Assembly: GCA_964500805.1 (NCBI GenBank)
Contig: CAZCQH010000018.1
Coordinates: forward strand, 32,844 to 96,843
Direction: 5' to 3'
Length of the DNA: 64,000 nucleotides
From: Ga0077555 sp964500805
Lineage (GTDB): Bacteria; Pseudomonadota; Alphaproteobacteria; Rhizobiales; Hyphomicrobiaceae
This document shows positions 7,463 through 16,120 of the stretch, piece by piece. How positions within the stretch are numbered: the first letter of the stretch is position 1; the number at the start of each line of letters is the position of its first letter. The notes under the pieces were generated by a model that saw nothing but the letters and a program-made list of their open reading frames with translations, made no database searches and was not told the DNA's origin. Made by a program: the position numbers and the translations under genes.

Positions 7463-7750
7463 ATGACCCGCGATCGGAAACGAGATATGCTGGCACCTGG
7501 CGGTATCGAGTTAATCGGGATGCTGGACTTGCTCTATGCGCGCGAAGGTGAAAGCCAGCGGGCTTTTCGAGTCCGCCGGGCGAAATCAGTCGGAGCGCTT
7601 CGAGCCGCACGGGAGGGCGCACAGCCAATCCCTGAGCTGGGAGCCTCGGCGGCCACACGCGAGTTTCTGGAAGTTTATATGCGGTTGGACAGAGAGGAAC
7701 GGGCGGCAAAGAAGCCGAAGCATTCGCGCCGACGGAAGTCTGGTACCTAG
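7463..7750 (+). CDS. hypothetical protein downstream of repA
   Basis: ATG 7463 is preferred because GAGGGG lies 7 bases upstream. The 95-residue product is highly basic at its C-terminus (AAKKPKHSRRRKSGT), helical, and has no recognised family. It follows repA in the same direction after 150 bases and may be cotranscribed. A DNA-binding or regulatory role would fit the charge but is unsupported. Confidence 0.45.
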   Translation: MTRDRKRDMLAPGGIELIGMLDLLYAREGESQRAFRVRRAKSVGALRAAREGAQPIPELGASAATREFLEVYMRLDREERAAKKPKHSRRRKSGT

Positions 7751-7943
7751 AGTCACAGCGACACGGATTGTGCGAGGTTTGATCTACAAAGCTCACCAGC
7801 TGAGTGCTTGGTTGCAACATATTGAGAGCGGCTACCCCCGACCGGCGGCCAGTATTCGCTATCGCGTTGATTGCATCATGCTTTCTTTCGTCTCCAGCCG
7901 GAGATCATCACAGTCGCAGCCATGACCATGGGAGCAAGCGGTC

Positions 7944-8273
7944 ATGGCGATCAACGAAGACACTATTGCCGGTCGGGCGAGGCCGATAGTAAAGCCGGTC
8001 CGAGGCCGATCGGACAAGGCGACTATCGCCGGGCGGCTGCCGGTGCGTCGTGGCTTGTCAGAGGTCGAGGCGGCGATCTATCTGTCTCTGTCGCCGTCGT
8101 TTTTTCGCCGGCTTGTCGATCAAAAAGTGATGCCTCGCCCGCGTGTGGCCGGTGGCCGGCGCATCTGGGATGTCGAGGAGCTGGACCTCGCTTTCAAAGC
8201 GCTTCCGCGCGAGGGTGGCGACGAGGCCATTTTCGGAGGCGAGGGCGGCAACAGCTGGGCGGACTATCAGTGA
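7944..8273 (+). CDS. excisionase-like HTH protein (AlpA/MerR-like)
   Basis: 109 residues from ATG 7944 with GGGAG 10 bases upstream. Residues about 34-88 (LSEVEAAIYLSLSPSFFRRL, then VMPRPRVAGGRRIWDVEEL) are a short winged-helix of the AlpA/excisionase type, in which the wing reads R-V-GGRR-W-x-x-E-L. It overlaps the integrase by GTGA (8270-8273), so the two are coupled; the likely role is directionality factor or regulator for excision. The preceding 190 bases show no other gene. Confidence 0.75.
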   Translation: MAINEDTIAGRARPIVKPVRGRSDKATIAGRLPVRRGLSEVEAAIYLSLSPSFFRRLVDQKVMPRPRVAGGRRIWDVEELDLAFKALPREGGDEAIFGGEGGNSWADYQ

Positions 8274-9424
8274 CGCTGATCAAGCTGAAATACATCGACC
8301 GGTTCGTCGATCGCCACGGACGCGAGCGCTACTACTTCCGGCGCGACCGTGGCCCACGCATCGCGCTGCCTGGACGCCCAGGCACGCCAGAGTTCATGGC
8401 GGCCTATGAGCGTGCAGCCATCGGCGAGGTTGTTGAGCGCGGTCCGAAGCAGCGCGGTGCCCCTGGCACCTTTGATCGGCTGGTGCAAGACTACTTCTCC
8501 TCGCCCGAGTTTCTGCGTTTGGCACCTTCGTCGCAGAAGTCTTACCGGTCGGTGATCGAACGGCTGATCGTCGATGAGGGCATCGGCCATCGCCTCGTGC
8601 GCGAGATGAGCCGAGAGCATGTGCGGCGCATCCTGGCTAAGCGCTCAGAAACGCCCGGCGCCGCCAATAGCGTTCTGCAGAAGTTGAAGGTGCTGATCCA
8701 CTTCGCGATCGACAACAACTGGCGCAAGGATGATCCGACGCTGCGCATCAAGAAGTACGCCAAGGGCGAGTTCCACACCTGGACCGAGGAAGAGCTGGCA
8801 CAGTACGAGCGCAAGTGGCCGATCGGCACGACCGAGCGGTTGGCCTATGCGCTGCTACTGTACACGGGACAGCGCCGCTCGGACGTGGTGACGATGTCTT
8901 GGGCGGACGTGAAGGACGGCATGATCTGCGTGACACCGCTCAAGACGAAGCGCACCAGCGGTGTGAAGCTTTGGATTCCGATCCATCCCGAGCTGCAAGC
9001 CGTGCTCGACGCCGCCGATCATGACGGCGATGCGATCCTCCAGACGGCTTTCGGTCAGCCCTTCACATCGAACGGCTTCGGCAGCGGGTTCATGGCCGTG
9101 AAGATCGAGAAGGCCGGTCTGCCGGCGCGATGCGTGACGCATGGTCTGCGCAAGGCTGCCGCGCGCCGTCTTGCCGAGGCTGGCTGCTCTGCGAACGAGA
9201 TTGCTGCCATCACCGGCCACGCGACGCTGCAGGAGGTATCGCGCTACACGAAAGCCGCCGAGCAGAAGAAGCTGGCCCAGTCCGCGATGCGGCGTTTGTC
9301 GCCTCCGAAGCCGCGATCAGATTCCCAAACCACTCCGAGAGGTTTGGGAGTTCCGCCGAAAAAGCCCAATGATTTCAGCGTCAGCGGCGAGGGTTGGTGG
9401 AGCCGAGGGGAATCGAACCCCTGA
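8270..9424 (+). CDS. tyrosine-recombinase integrase at tRNA-Ala boundary
   Basis: 384 residues from GTG 8270. The domains are an N-terminal arm-binding region (IKLKYIDRFVDRHGRERYYF), a core-binding domain (about 70-160, SQKSYRSVIERLIVDEGIGH) and a catalytic domain with TGQRRSDVV, THGLRKAAARR, ITGHATLQEV and nucleophile SRYTKAAEQ. The frame continues about 40 codons past the catalytic domain and stops at 9424, inside the tRNA-Ala gene on the opposite strand; the last residues (WWSRGESNP) are simply the tRNA read antisense. This is the usual mark of an integrase whose attachment site is the tRNA 3' end. The element therefore extends leftwards from here. Confidence 0.92.
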   Translation: MTLIKLKYIDRFVDRHGRERYYFRRDRGPRIALPGRPGTPEFMAAYERAAIGEVVERGPKQRGAPGTFDRLVQDYFSSPEFLRLAPSSQKSYRSVIERLIVDEGIGHRLVREMSREHVRRILAKRSETPGAANSVLQKLKVLIHFAIDNNWRKDDPTLRIKKYAKGEFHTWTEEELAQYERKWPIGTTERLAYALLLYTGQRRSDVVTMSWADVKDGMICVTPLKTKRTSGVKLWIPIHPELQAVLDAADHDGDAILQTAFGQPFTSNGFGSGFMAVKIEKAGLPARCVTHGLRKAAARRLAEAGCSANEIAAITGHATLQEVSRYTKAAEQKKLAQSAMRRLSPPKPRSDSQTTPRGLGVPPKKPNDFSVSGEGWWSRGESNP

Positions 9425-9470
9425 CCTCTGCAGTGCGATTGCAGCGCTCTCCCATCTGAGCTACGGCCCC
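9395..9470 (-). tRNA. tRNA-Ala (anticodon CGC)
   Basis: Read on the minus strand: acceptor GGGGCCG pairs with CGGCTCC (one G-U), D-arm GCTC/GAGC, anticodon stem CTGCA/TGCAG with loop ATCGCAC (anticodon CGC, decoding GCG), T-arm AGGGG TTCGATT CCCCT, discriminator A and encoded CCA. The 3' half forms the right attachment site of the integrated element, as shown by the integrase frame ending inside it. Confidence 0.95.
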
Positions 9471-9713
9471 AGGTCGGGCGCGTTCTATCGGTAAGGGGTG
9501 GCAATTGTCAAATTTCCACGACCCGTGGCACGTGATTCGGCGCCTGGCGCAAGGCTGCCGCTCGGGCCTCGAAAGTTGCCACTTACTGCGAATTGAAACA
9601 TGGTTCGGTTCCGCTTGGCCTACAATTCCCAGGGGCTCGGCTTTGCCGCGTTTTGGCCGCGATGTGGTGGTCGAGGGAAGCGGCTCGTGCGCGTCGCTCG
9701 AAGGGATAGACGG

Positions 9714-10142
9714 ATGAACACACTGTCGAAATCGATTGCTGCAGTCGCGATGATGGCGGGGCTGGGTTCGGCACCGTCGCATGCGGGCCCGGCGCAAGGT
9801 GCCCTAAAGTCACCGCCAGCGGAGGCCGCATCGCTGGTGACGAAGGCTCAGGTCGGGGTCTACTTCGATGTTGGGCGCCCGCGCTATTACAACCCTTACT
9901 ACCGGCCTTACCGGCCGTACTATGGCTACGGCTACCGGTATTACGATGCCCCGCCACCGGTGACCTACTATGAGACGCGCCCCTATGTGGTCGAGCGAGA
10001 CCCGCCACCACCGCCACCGCGGGCCTACAGCGGTGATCCCGATGGGCTTGCGAAGTGTGCCTCGCGTTTCCGCTCGTTCAACGCGAATACCGGTACGTAT
10101 GTGACCTACGATGGCGAGGTGCGGCGCTGCCCGTACCTCTGA
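9714..10142 (+). CDS. BA14K-like secreted protein
   Basis: 142 residues, start ATG 9714 with AAGGGA 7 bases upstream. A signal peptide (about 1-24, ending SHA) is followed by a Tyr/Pro/Arg-rich linker (repeats of YYRPYRPYYGYGYRYY type) and a C-terminal CASRFRSFNANTGTYVTYDG module ending RRCPYL. That Cys-framed C-terminal module is the signature of BA14K-like proteins of Rhizobiales, thought to be exported and possibly lectin-like. It is the first chromosomal gene right of the tRNA and probably monocistronic. Confidence 0.85.
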   Translation: MNTLSKSIAAVAMMAGLGSAPSHAGPAQGALKSPPAEAASLVTKAQVGVYFDVGRPRYYNPYYRPYRPYYGYGYRYYDAPPPVTYYETRPYVVERDPPPPPPRAYSGDPDGLAKCASRFRSFNANTGTYVTYDGEVRRCPYL

Positions 10143-10290
10143 TCGACTGACGGGGCAGGCAAGACCTTGGCGATCGCAGACGGACCGGACCGGCAGGGCC
10201 GGTCTCGACGGCTTGTGTCGACCTGTGCCAGCATCGGCGACCCCATGCGCCGGCCTCGCGGCCGCACAGTCAAGGCCGAGCTGCACCCGA

Positions 10291-12375
10291 ATGAGCCCAT
10301 TCCCGTCCGCGACCCAAGGCGCCGCCAGCATCGGCATCGATATCGGCGGCACATTCACCGATGTCGTGGTGCGGTCGGCGGCGGGGACCGAGATCCTCAA
10401 GGTGCCGACCTCGCGCGATGATCCTGGCCGCGCAGTGATCGCGGCTTTGGAGGACATGAGCTGGCGGTTGGGCGTGCCGGCATCCGCGATCACGGGCTTT
10501 GCACACGGCACCACGATCGCGACCAACGCTGTGCTGGAGCGCAAGGGCGCTCGGGTCGGCCTCATCACCACCGAAGGCTTCCGCGACATCCTGGAGATCG
10601 GCCGCCAGATCCGGCGGCAGATGTACGATCTGAACCTCAAGCCCGAGACGCCGGGTTGGCTGGCGCCTGGCGCGAGGCGCGTCGACGTGCGCGAGCGGAT
10701 TGATGCCGCAGGACGCGTTCTGGTGCCGCTGGACGAGGCGTCGCTCGCTGCTGCCATTGCGAAGCTGAAGGCCGAGCGCGTCGAGGCTGTGGCAGTTGCG
10801 CTGCTGTTCTCGTTCCTCAATCCGGCGCACGAGCAGCGCGTGCGCGCGGCGGTGGAGGCAGCAATGCCGGGCGTTCCCGTGTCGCTCTCGTCCGAGGTCG
10901 ATCCCGTATTCCGCGAATACGAGCGCACGGTGGTGACCGCGTTCGATGCCTACGTGAAGCCGGTCGTTGCGCGCTATCTCGCCAACATGGAGCGTGACTT
11001 GGCGCGTGCGGGCGTCTCGGCGCCCCTGCAGGTGATGCAGTCGCGAGGTGGCCTTGCGGGTGGTGCGATTGCACGGCAGCGGCCGGTGCGGCTGTTCCTG
11101 TCCGGGCCAGCGGCAGGCGCCATTGGCGGCCTCGCAGCGGGTCGCGAGGCGGGGTTCGACAACCTGATCACCATCGATGTCGGCGGCACCTCGAGCGACA
11201 TTGCGCTGATCGACCGGGGCCGGGTGCTGGTGAAACCTGAGACCGACATTGCCGGCTATCAGGTGCGGGTGCCGATGCTCGATGTCACGACGCTCGGCGC
11301 GGGCGGCGGCTCGCTGGCGTGGATCGACGGAGGCGGCGGCTTGCGGGTTGGCCCGCGGTCTGCCGGCGCCGATCCTGGGCCCGCGTGCTACGGGCGCGGC
11401 GGGACCGAGCCGGCAGTGACCGATGCCTCCATCGTGATGGGCCTGCTCGATCCAAATTTCTTCGTCGGCGGCAGCATGCGGCTCGATCCGGCACTATCGC
11501 GCCGCGCCATCGAGGATCGTGTCGCGCGGCCGCTGGGCCTCAGTCTCGATGAGGCCGCCCAGGGCATGCATCGCATCGCCAACGCGCACATGGCCGACGG
11601 CATCCGCCTCGTTTCGATCAACCGCGGGTACGACCCGCGCGAGTTCGCGCTGGTGCCGTTGGGTGGCGCGGGCGGCCTGCACGCGGTGCCACTGGCGCTG
11701 GAGCTTGGCATCGAACGCATCATCGTGCCGCTCTATCCGGGCGTTCTGGCGGCGGCTGGGTTGCTCGCGGCACCGATCGAGCACGAAGTTTCGAGCGCGT
11801 TCCTGACGCCGATCGCGACGGCGGAGCGCGGCGCCTTGCGCGAAGCCATCGCCGCGCTCGACTGTCGCGCGGACGCGTTGATGCAGGTCGAGCGCGTCGA
11901 GGGTCTCGCACGCGAGCGCATCACGCTGGCCGATGTCGGCTACATGGGCCAGAGCCACTACATCGAGGTGCCGATCGATCCCGATGCGCCGGACTCTCTG
12001 ACGCGGCTCTATCACGCCTTCGAAGCGGCACACGAGCGGCTCAACGGTCACAAGACCGGCGCTCCCGCGAAGATCGTCAACCTCCGCGTCGTGCATCGTG
12101 CCTTGCAGCCGGATGTCGAGATGAAAGCGGCACTGCCGAGCCGCGCCGGGCAATCGCTCAAGGCGCGCCGCCAGGTGCTGTTCCCCGGGGAAGGCAAGTG
12201 GCTCGACACGGCCATTCACGATCGCCACAAGCTGGCGCTGGGCGAGCGGCTCTCTGGGCCTGCTATCATCGAGCAAACGGATTCGACAACGCTGCTGCCG
12301 CCGGGTTGGTCCGCCGAAGTGTTGTCCGGCGGGGCGCTGCAACTCGCCAAAGTCCTCACGAAAGGCGCATCATGA
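10291..12375 (+). CDS. hyuA: hydantoinase/oxoprolinase A-type ATPase subunit
   Basis: 694 residues from ATG 10291, which directly precedes the conserved start of the fold. The actin-like ATPase N-terminus is clear (IGIDIGGTFTDVVVRSAAGT), with HGTTIATNAVLERKGARVGL at about residue 72 and the second phosphate-binding element DVGGTSSDIALIDRGR mid-protein. With the HyuB-type partner encoded next (ATGA overlap) it would catalyse ATP-dependent opening of a cyclic amide such as 5-oxoproline or a hydantoin; the exact substrate cannot be told from sequence. HyuA length is usually about 680-710, so it is complete. Confidence 0.9.
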   Translation: MSPFPSATQGAASIGIDIGGTFTDVVVRSAAGTEILKVPTSRDDPGRAVIAALEDMSWRLGVPASAITGFAHGTTIATNAVLERKGARVGLITTEGFRDILEIGRQIRRQMYDLNLKPETPGWLAPGARRVDVRERIDAAGRVLVPLDEASLAAAIAKLKAERVEAVAVALLFSFLNPAHEQRVRAAVEAAMPGVPVSLSSEVDPVFREYERTVVTAFDAYVKPVVARYLANMERDLARAGVSAPLQVMQSRGGLAGGAIARQRPVRLFLSGPAAGAIGGLAAGREAGFDNLITIDVGGTSSDIALIDRGRVLVKPETDIAGYQVRVPMLDVTTLGAGGGSLAWIDGGGGLRVGPRSAGADPGPACYGRGGTEPAVTDASIVMGLLDPNFFVGGSMRLDPALSRRAIEDRVARPLGLSLDEAAQGMHRIANAHMADGIRLVSINRGYDPREFALVPLGGAGGLHAVPLALELGIERIIVPLYPGVLAAAGLLAAPIEHEVSSAFLTPIATAERGALREAIAALDCRADALMQVERVEGLARERITLADVGYMGQSHYIEVPIDPDAPDSLTRLYHAFEAAHERLNGHKTGAPAKIVNLRVVHRALQPDVEMKAALPSRAGQSLKARRQVLFPGEGKWLDTAIHDRHKLALGERLSGPAIIEQTDSTTLLPPGWSAEVLSGGALQLAKVLTKGAS

Positions 12376-14084
12376 CGTCTTCACGGCAGACCACCGAGAG
12401 CCCAGCAATCCGCGAGCGTTTCGATCCGATCACACTCGAGGTGATCCGGCATCGCCTCGATAAGATCGCCGAGGAGATGCAGGCGACACTGCTGAAAAGC
12501 TCGTGCTCGCCCATCGTGAAGGAAGGGCTTGACGCCTCGGCGAGCCTGTTCACGCTCGACGGCACGACCCTCGCGCAGGCCTGCGCCATCGCCATTCACC
12601 TCGGCACGCTCATTCCGGCTGTCGCCGAGATCATCAGGACGTTTCCCGTTGATCAGATGCGCGAGGGCGACATTTACATCCTGAACGATCCTTACAGCGG
12701 CGGCACGCACCTGCCCGATTTCGCTGTCGTGATGCCGGTGTTCGCCAACGGCCGGCCCATCGCGCTCGCCGCCACCATGACGCATCACCAGGATGTCGGC
12801 GGCAAGACGGCAGGCTCGGTGCCGACGGACTCGACCGAGATCTACCAGGAAGGCATCCGCATTCCAGCCGTTGCCTGGGCGCGCGCCGGCGTGTTCGACG
12901 AGACGCTGACAGCCGTGCTCCGCCGCAACGTGCGCATCCCCGACATCTTCATGGGCGATCTTCATGCGCAGGTGGCCGCGTGCAAGATCGCGGCGGTCCG
13001 CTTGAAGGAGGCGGCGGGTAAGTTCGGTGACAACACGCTCATCACCGTGTTCTCGATCCTGCTCGATCGCGCCGAGGCGATGACGCGGGCAGCATTGAAG
13101 CGGCTGAAAACCGGCACCTATCGCGCAGTGGATTTCCTCGACAACGACGGCATCGACATCGACCAGCGCATTCGCATCGAGGTTGCTGCAACCATAGGCG
13201 ACGGCACCATCCATTTCGATCTGACGGGCTCGAGCCCGCAGGTGAAGGGGCCGATCAACTGCGTGCCCTCGGGAAGCCTCGCCGCCGCGTGCTTCGCTGT
13301 GCGCGCGGTGACCGATCCTGCGATCCCGAACAACGGCGGCTGCTTCCGGCCGATCACGCTCACCCTGCCCGAGGGCTCGATTGTCAATCCGAAAGAGCCG
13401 GCGCCCGTCAACGCCCGCACGGCGACGATCAAGCGCATCACCAACACCATGCTGATGGCACTGGCGGGTGTGGCGCCCGAGCGCATTCCCGCGCCCAACT
13501 CGGGCGAGCTTCTGGTGATGGCCTGGGGCGGCCAGCGCCGCGATGGCCGCCCATTCGTCACCGGCGAGCTGCTGGCGGGTGGCGCAGGCGCGGGGAACGG
13601 CTTCGACGGCGTCGACGCCATCGAGACCGACGCCACCAATTGCATGAACCTGCCCGTCGAGGCCATGGAGCTCGATGCACCCATTCGCATTACGCGCTGG
13701 GAGCTGGTGCGCGACTCCGGCGGCGCGGGGCAGTTCCGAGGGGGCCTTGGCCAGCTGAAGGAGTACGAGGTGCTCGACGATGTGGCCGGCACGATGTCGT
13801 TCTCGCATCGCGGCGAGCGGCACTTCACCGCTGCGGCTGGTCTGCAAGGTGGCGCCGCCGGCGGCATGGCGCATTCGTCCATCACGCGCAGCAATGGCCA
13901 GGTTGAAGTCATTCCGTCAAAAACTGTGACGCGCCTCGCGCCTGGCGATCGCGTGGTGATCACCACGGCCGGTGGCGGCGGCTTCGGCGCGCCTCAAGCG
14001 CGCGACCCCGCTGCAGCTGCGCGCGACGTCGCCGACGGAAAGATCAGCACGGCCGCTGCCACCGACGCTGCCAAAGCGCAGTGA
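12372..14084 (+). CDS. hyuB: hydantoinase/oxoprolinase B-type subunit
   Basis: 570 residues, start ATG 12372 overlapping hyuA's stop. The family opening is intact (FDPITLEVIRHRLDKIAEEM, then TLLKSSCSPIVKEGLDASAS), followed by NDPYSGGTHLPD and AATMTHHQDVGGKTAGSVP, which carry conserved metal/substrate residues, and a Gly-rich C-terminus (GDRVVITTAGGGGFG). It forms the catalytic complex with HyuA. The frame may be the second gene of a short operon ending here; the next gene starts 156 bases later. Confidence 0.9.
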   Translation: MTSSRQTTESPAIRERFDPITLEVIRHRLDKIAEEMQATLLKSSCSPIVKEGLDASASLFTLDGTTLAQACAIAIHLGTLIPAVAEIIRTFPVDQMREGDIYILNDPYSGGTHLPDFAVVMPVFANGRPIALAATMTHHQDVGGKTAGSVPTDSTEIYQEGIRIPAVAWARAGVFDETLTAVLRRNVRIPDIFMGDLHAQVAACKIAAVRLKEAAGKFGDNTLITVFSILLDRAEAMTRAALKRLKTGTYRAVDFLDNDGIDIDQRIRIEVAATIGDGTIHFDLTGSSPQVKGPINCVPSGSLAAACFAVRAVTDPAIPNNGGCFRPITLTLPEGSIVNPKEPAPVNARTATIKRITNTMLMALAGVAPERIPAPNSGELLVMAWGGQRRDGRPFVTGELLAGGAGAGNGFDGVDAIETDATNCMNLPVEAMELDAPIRITRWELVRDSGGAGQFRGGLGQLKEYEVLDDVAGTMSFSHRGERHFTAAAGLQGGAAGGMAHSSITRSNGQVEVIPSKTVTRLAPGDRVVITTAGGGGFGAPQARDPAAAARDVADGKISTAAATDAAKAQ

Positions 14085-14240
14085 GAAGCCGAGCGGGCGC
14101 ACTTGATCGCACCTTGAGCGGGTTCCAGCCTTCGCGGGGATGACGCGCGGCGCCTATTCTGAATACAATCTGCTGGCATTTCTTCGCCGCGAACTCAGGA
14201 TGTTGGCAGACGGCACGGGACCATTCAGGGAGAAGCGAGC

Positions 14241-15032
14241 ATGCCCTTCATCGAAGTCAACGGCGCTGCGTTGCGCTACGATCTCTCCGGCGCTGGCGAC
14301 AAGGCGCTCGTTCTCGTGCACGAGATGGGCGGCACGCTCGAGAGTTGGGACGATGTGCTGCCCGCGCTCAATAAGGGCCGCCGCGTGCTGCGCTATGACA
14401 CACGCGGCGCCGGCCTGTCTGAGAAGATCCGTGGCGCCGGCGACATCGACGTGATGGCGGACGACATCATCGCATTACTCGACCACTGCGGCATCAAGGG
14501 TCGCGTCGCGATCGCCGGAATTGCCGTCGGCGGCGCCATTGCGATCCACTTCGCGGCTCGGCATGCGGACCGCACCGCCGCGCTGATCCCCATGGGCCCC
14601 GCGACCGGTATTCCACCCGAGCGGCGCGACGCCACCCTTGCAGCTGCCGCACGCATGGAGCAGGTCGGCATCCGCCCCGGCATAGATGCGGTGCTGGCGA
14701 CGACCTATCCGGATGTGTTGCGCGGCGATACCGCACGGTTCAAGCGCGTGCGTGCGCAGCGCATGGGCAACGACCCGGCGAGCCAGGCCGCCATCTATCG
14801 CATGCTGGTCGCCATGGATCTGACCGCCGACTATCCGAAAATCACCTGCCCGACGCTGTTCCTCGCCGGCAAGCATGACGGCTTGCGTCCTCCAGCAACG
14901 GTAGAGCCCCTCGCCAAGCTGATCAAAGGCTCCCGCTTCGAGGCGCTCGAGACCGCCCACTTCATGTCGCAGCAAACGCCTGAGCTGGTGGCGAACCGCA
15001 TGATGCGGTTCTTGGCGGAGGCGGGGAGTTGA
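14241..15032 (+). CDS. alpha/beta hydrolase-fold protein lacking nucleophile Ser
   Basis: 263 residues similar in layout to 3-oxoadipate enol-lactonases: oxyanion HEMGG (27-31), RYDTRGAGLS (51-60), a nucleophile elbow, Asp212 (GKHDG) and His239 (ETAHFM). The elbow reads G93-I-A95-V-G97, so the Ser of GxSxG is replaced by Ala (codon GCC), while the Asp and His of the triad remain. Either the protein uses another mechanism (non-hydrolytic, cofactor-free lyase or isomerase) or is inactive; no frameshift or stop suggests decay. It lies downstream of hyuAB and convergent with an AroE-like gene. Confidence 0.85.
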   Translation: MPFIEVNGAALRYDLSGAGDKALVLVHEMGGTLESWDDVLPALNKGRRVLRYDTRGAGLSEKIRGAGDIDVMADDIIALLDHCGIKGRVAIAGIAVGGAIAIHFAARHADRTAALIPMGPATGIPPERRDATLAAAARMEQVGIRPGIDAVLATTYPDVLRGDTARFKRVRAQRMGNDPASQAAIYRMLVAMDLTADYPKITCPTLFLAGKHDGLRPPATVEPLAKLIKGSRFEALETAHFMSQQTPELVANRMMRFLAEAGS

Positions 15033-15044
15033 GGGGGGCGCCTC

Positions 15045-15845
15045 TCACTCCACGCCTGGCGGTGGGCCCATAAAGGCCATCATGGCGTCGAGCTGGTGGT
15101 AGATCATGGGCTGGCCGTTCATGGTCGGGCATCCGAGCGCACGGGCGCGCTTGATCAGCGCGGTGTCGCCGGAGGGAACGATGTCGATCACTGCCGTCGG
15201 GGGTGTGAGCCACGGAGTCGGCATGTTTTGCAGGTGGCCCGAGTCAGGGCCCGGGATGCAGCTTACAACCAGATCGACGTCGGTCTCGGCGCCGTCGGAT
15301 GTCCTCACATCTCCGTTCGGAAACGCGACGCGCAGGTCCGCGACCAGGCGCTCGGCGCGCGCGGCATTGCGATTGTAGATCGAGATCGCGGCGATCCCGT
15401 CCTGCATGGCCGCGAAGGCGATGGCGCGCGCCGCGCCGCCCGCCCCGAGCAGCAGCATGCGCTTGCCTGCATGGTCGATGCCATTAGCACGCGCAGCCGC
15501 CAGCAGGCCGAGACCGTCGAACATCTCCCCGGCGAGCCGGCCGCCGTCCTCGATGCGCACGCAGTTCACCGATCCGACGAGGCGTGCGTTCGGCTCGAGC
15601 CTGTCGCAGAGCGCCATGATTGGCTCCTTGAACGGCATGCTGATCAGGAAGCCCCTGACGTTTCCGAGCCGTGCCAGGCTCGGCACGATCGTCTCGAAAT
15701 CTGCCCGGCGCACATGGATCGGCACGAAGAAGGCATCGAGCCTCTTCTCCACGACGTAAGGATTGGCGACGAAGGCGACGCCGCGGACGTCGTGCGGGTC
15801 TTTCAGGTGCATGTAGAGATGCGTGCGGCCGCCGAGATGGAGCAT
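15045..15845 (-). CDS. shikimate dehydrogenase-like (AroE family) oxidoreductase
   Basis: 266 residues. The NADP-binding half is canonical (MLLLGAGGAARAIAFAA, about residues 128-144; then YNRNAARAERLV), and the catalytic Lys is present in SMPFKEPI. The substrate half departs from AroE: the N-terminal SxS shikimate-carboxylate motif is absent (HLKDPHDVRGVAFVANPY instead) and NTDGxG reads MFDGLG. This suggests a paralogue acting on a related polyol acid or another small acid rather than the biosynthetic AroE. It is separated by 12 bases from the convergent hydrolase gene. Confidence 0.8.
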   Translation of the reverse strand: MLHLGGRTHLYMHLKDPHDVRGVAFVANPYVVEKRLDAFFVPIHVRRADFETIVPSLARLGNVRGFLISMPFKEPIMALCDRLEPNARLVGSVNCVRIEDGGRLAGEMFDGLGLLAAARANGIDHAGKRMLLLGAGGAARAIAFAAMQDGIAAISIYNRNAARAERLVADLRVAFPNGDVRTSDGAETDVDLVVSCIPGPDSGHLQNMPTPWLTPPTAVIDIVPSGDTALIKRARALGCPTMNGQPMIYHQLDAMMAFMGPPPGVE

Positions 15846-16120
15846 GCGAGTGTGTCTTCCATGATTGAGGGCGTGAGGCGAGATCGGAAGCCAGTGACAT
15901 TATTCGCATTCTTTACGGAATAGGATGACGCGTCTGGGTAATTCATTGGCCGTGTGCAAGCCGGCCGAGTGCTCTTTCCACTCAGGCGGGAGCTAGGGGC
16001 GCGAGGGACGGCAGTGCCTCGCACGCGCCAGCGTCACGGCGGGCGCCTCCGGGTTGAGCTTGGCTGGGAAAGCGCTAAAGTTCGCTTCAACAACGTACAG
16101 ACCCTGATACCGAGACCCTA

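Noticed and set aside
7871..8269. Longer N-terminus for the second integrase
   Set aside because: It overlaps the excisionase gene in another frame; the GTG in GTGA at 8270 and the domain start support the shorter protein.
9471..9713. Second attachment copy of the tRNA to the right of tRNA-Ala
   Set aside because: No repeat of the tRNA 3' end was found on that side or within 1-9,394; the partner site must be outside the window.
12381..13874. 497-codon frame antisense to hyuB
   Set aside because: Antisense shadow with low-complexity Arg/His/Gln-rich product.
15846..16120. Possible small gene before the CoA-transferase
   Set aside because: Short open frames here have no ribosome-binding site and no family features.
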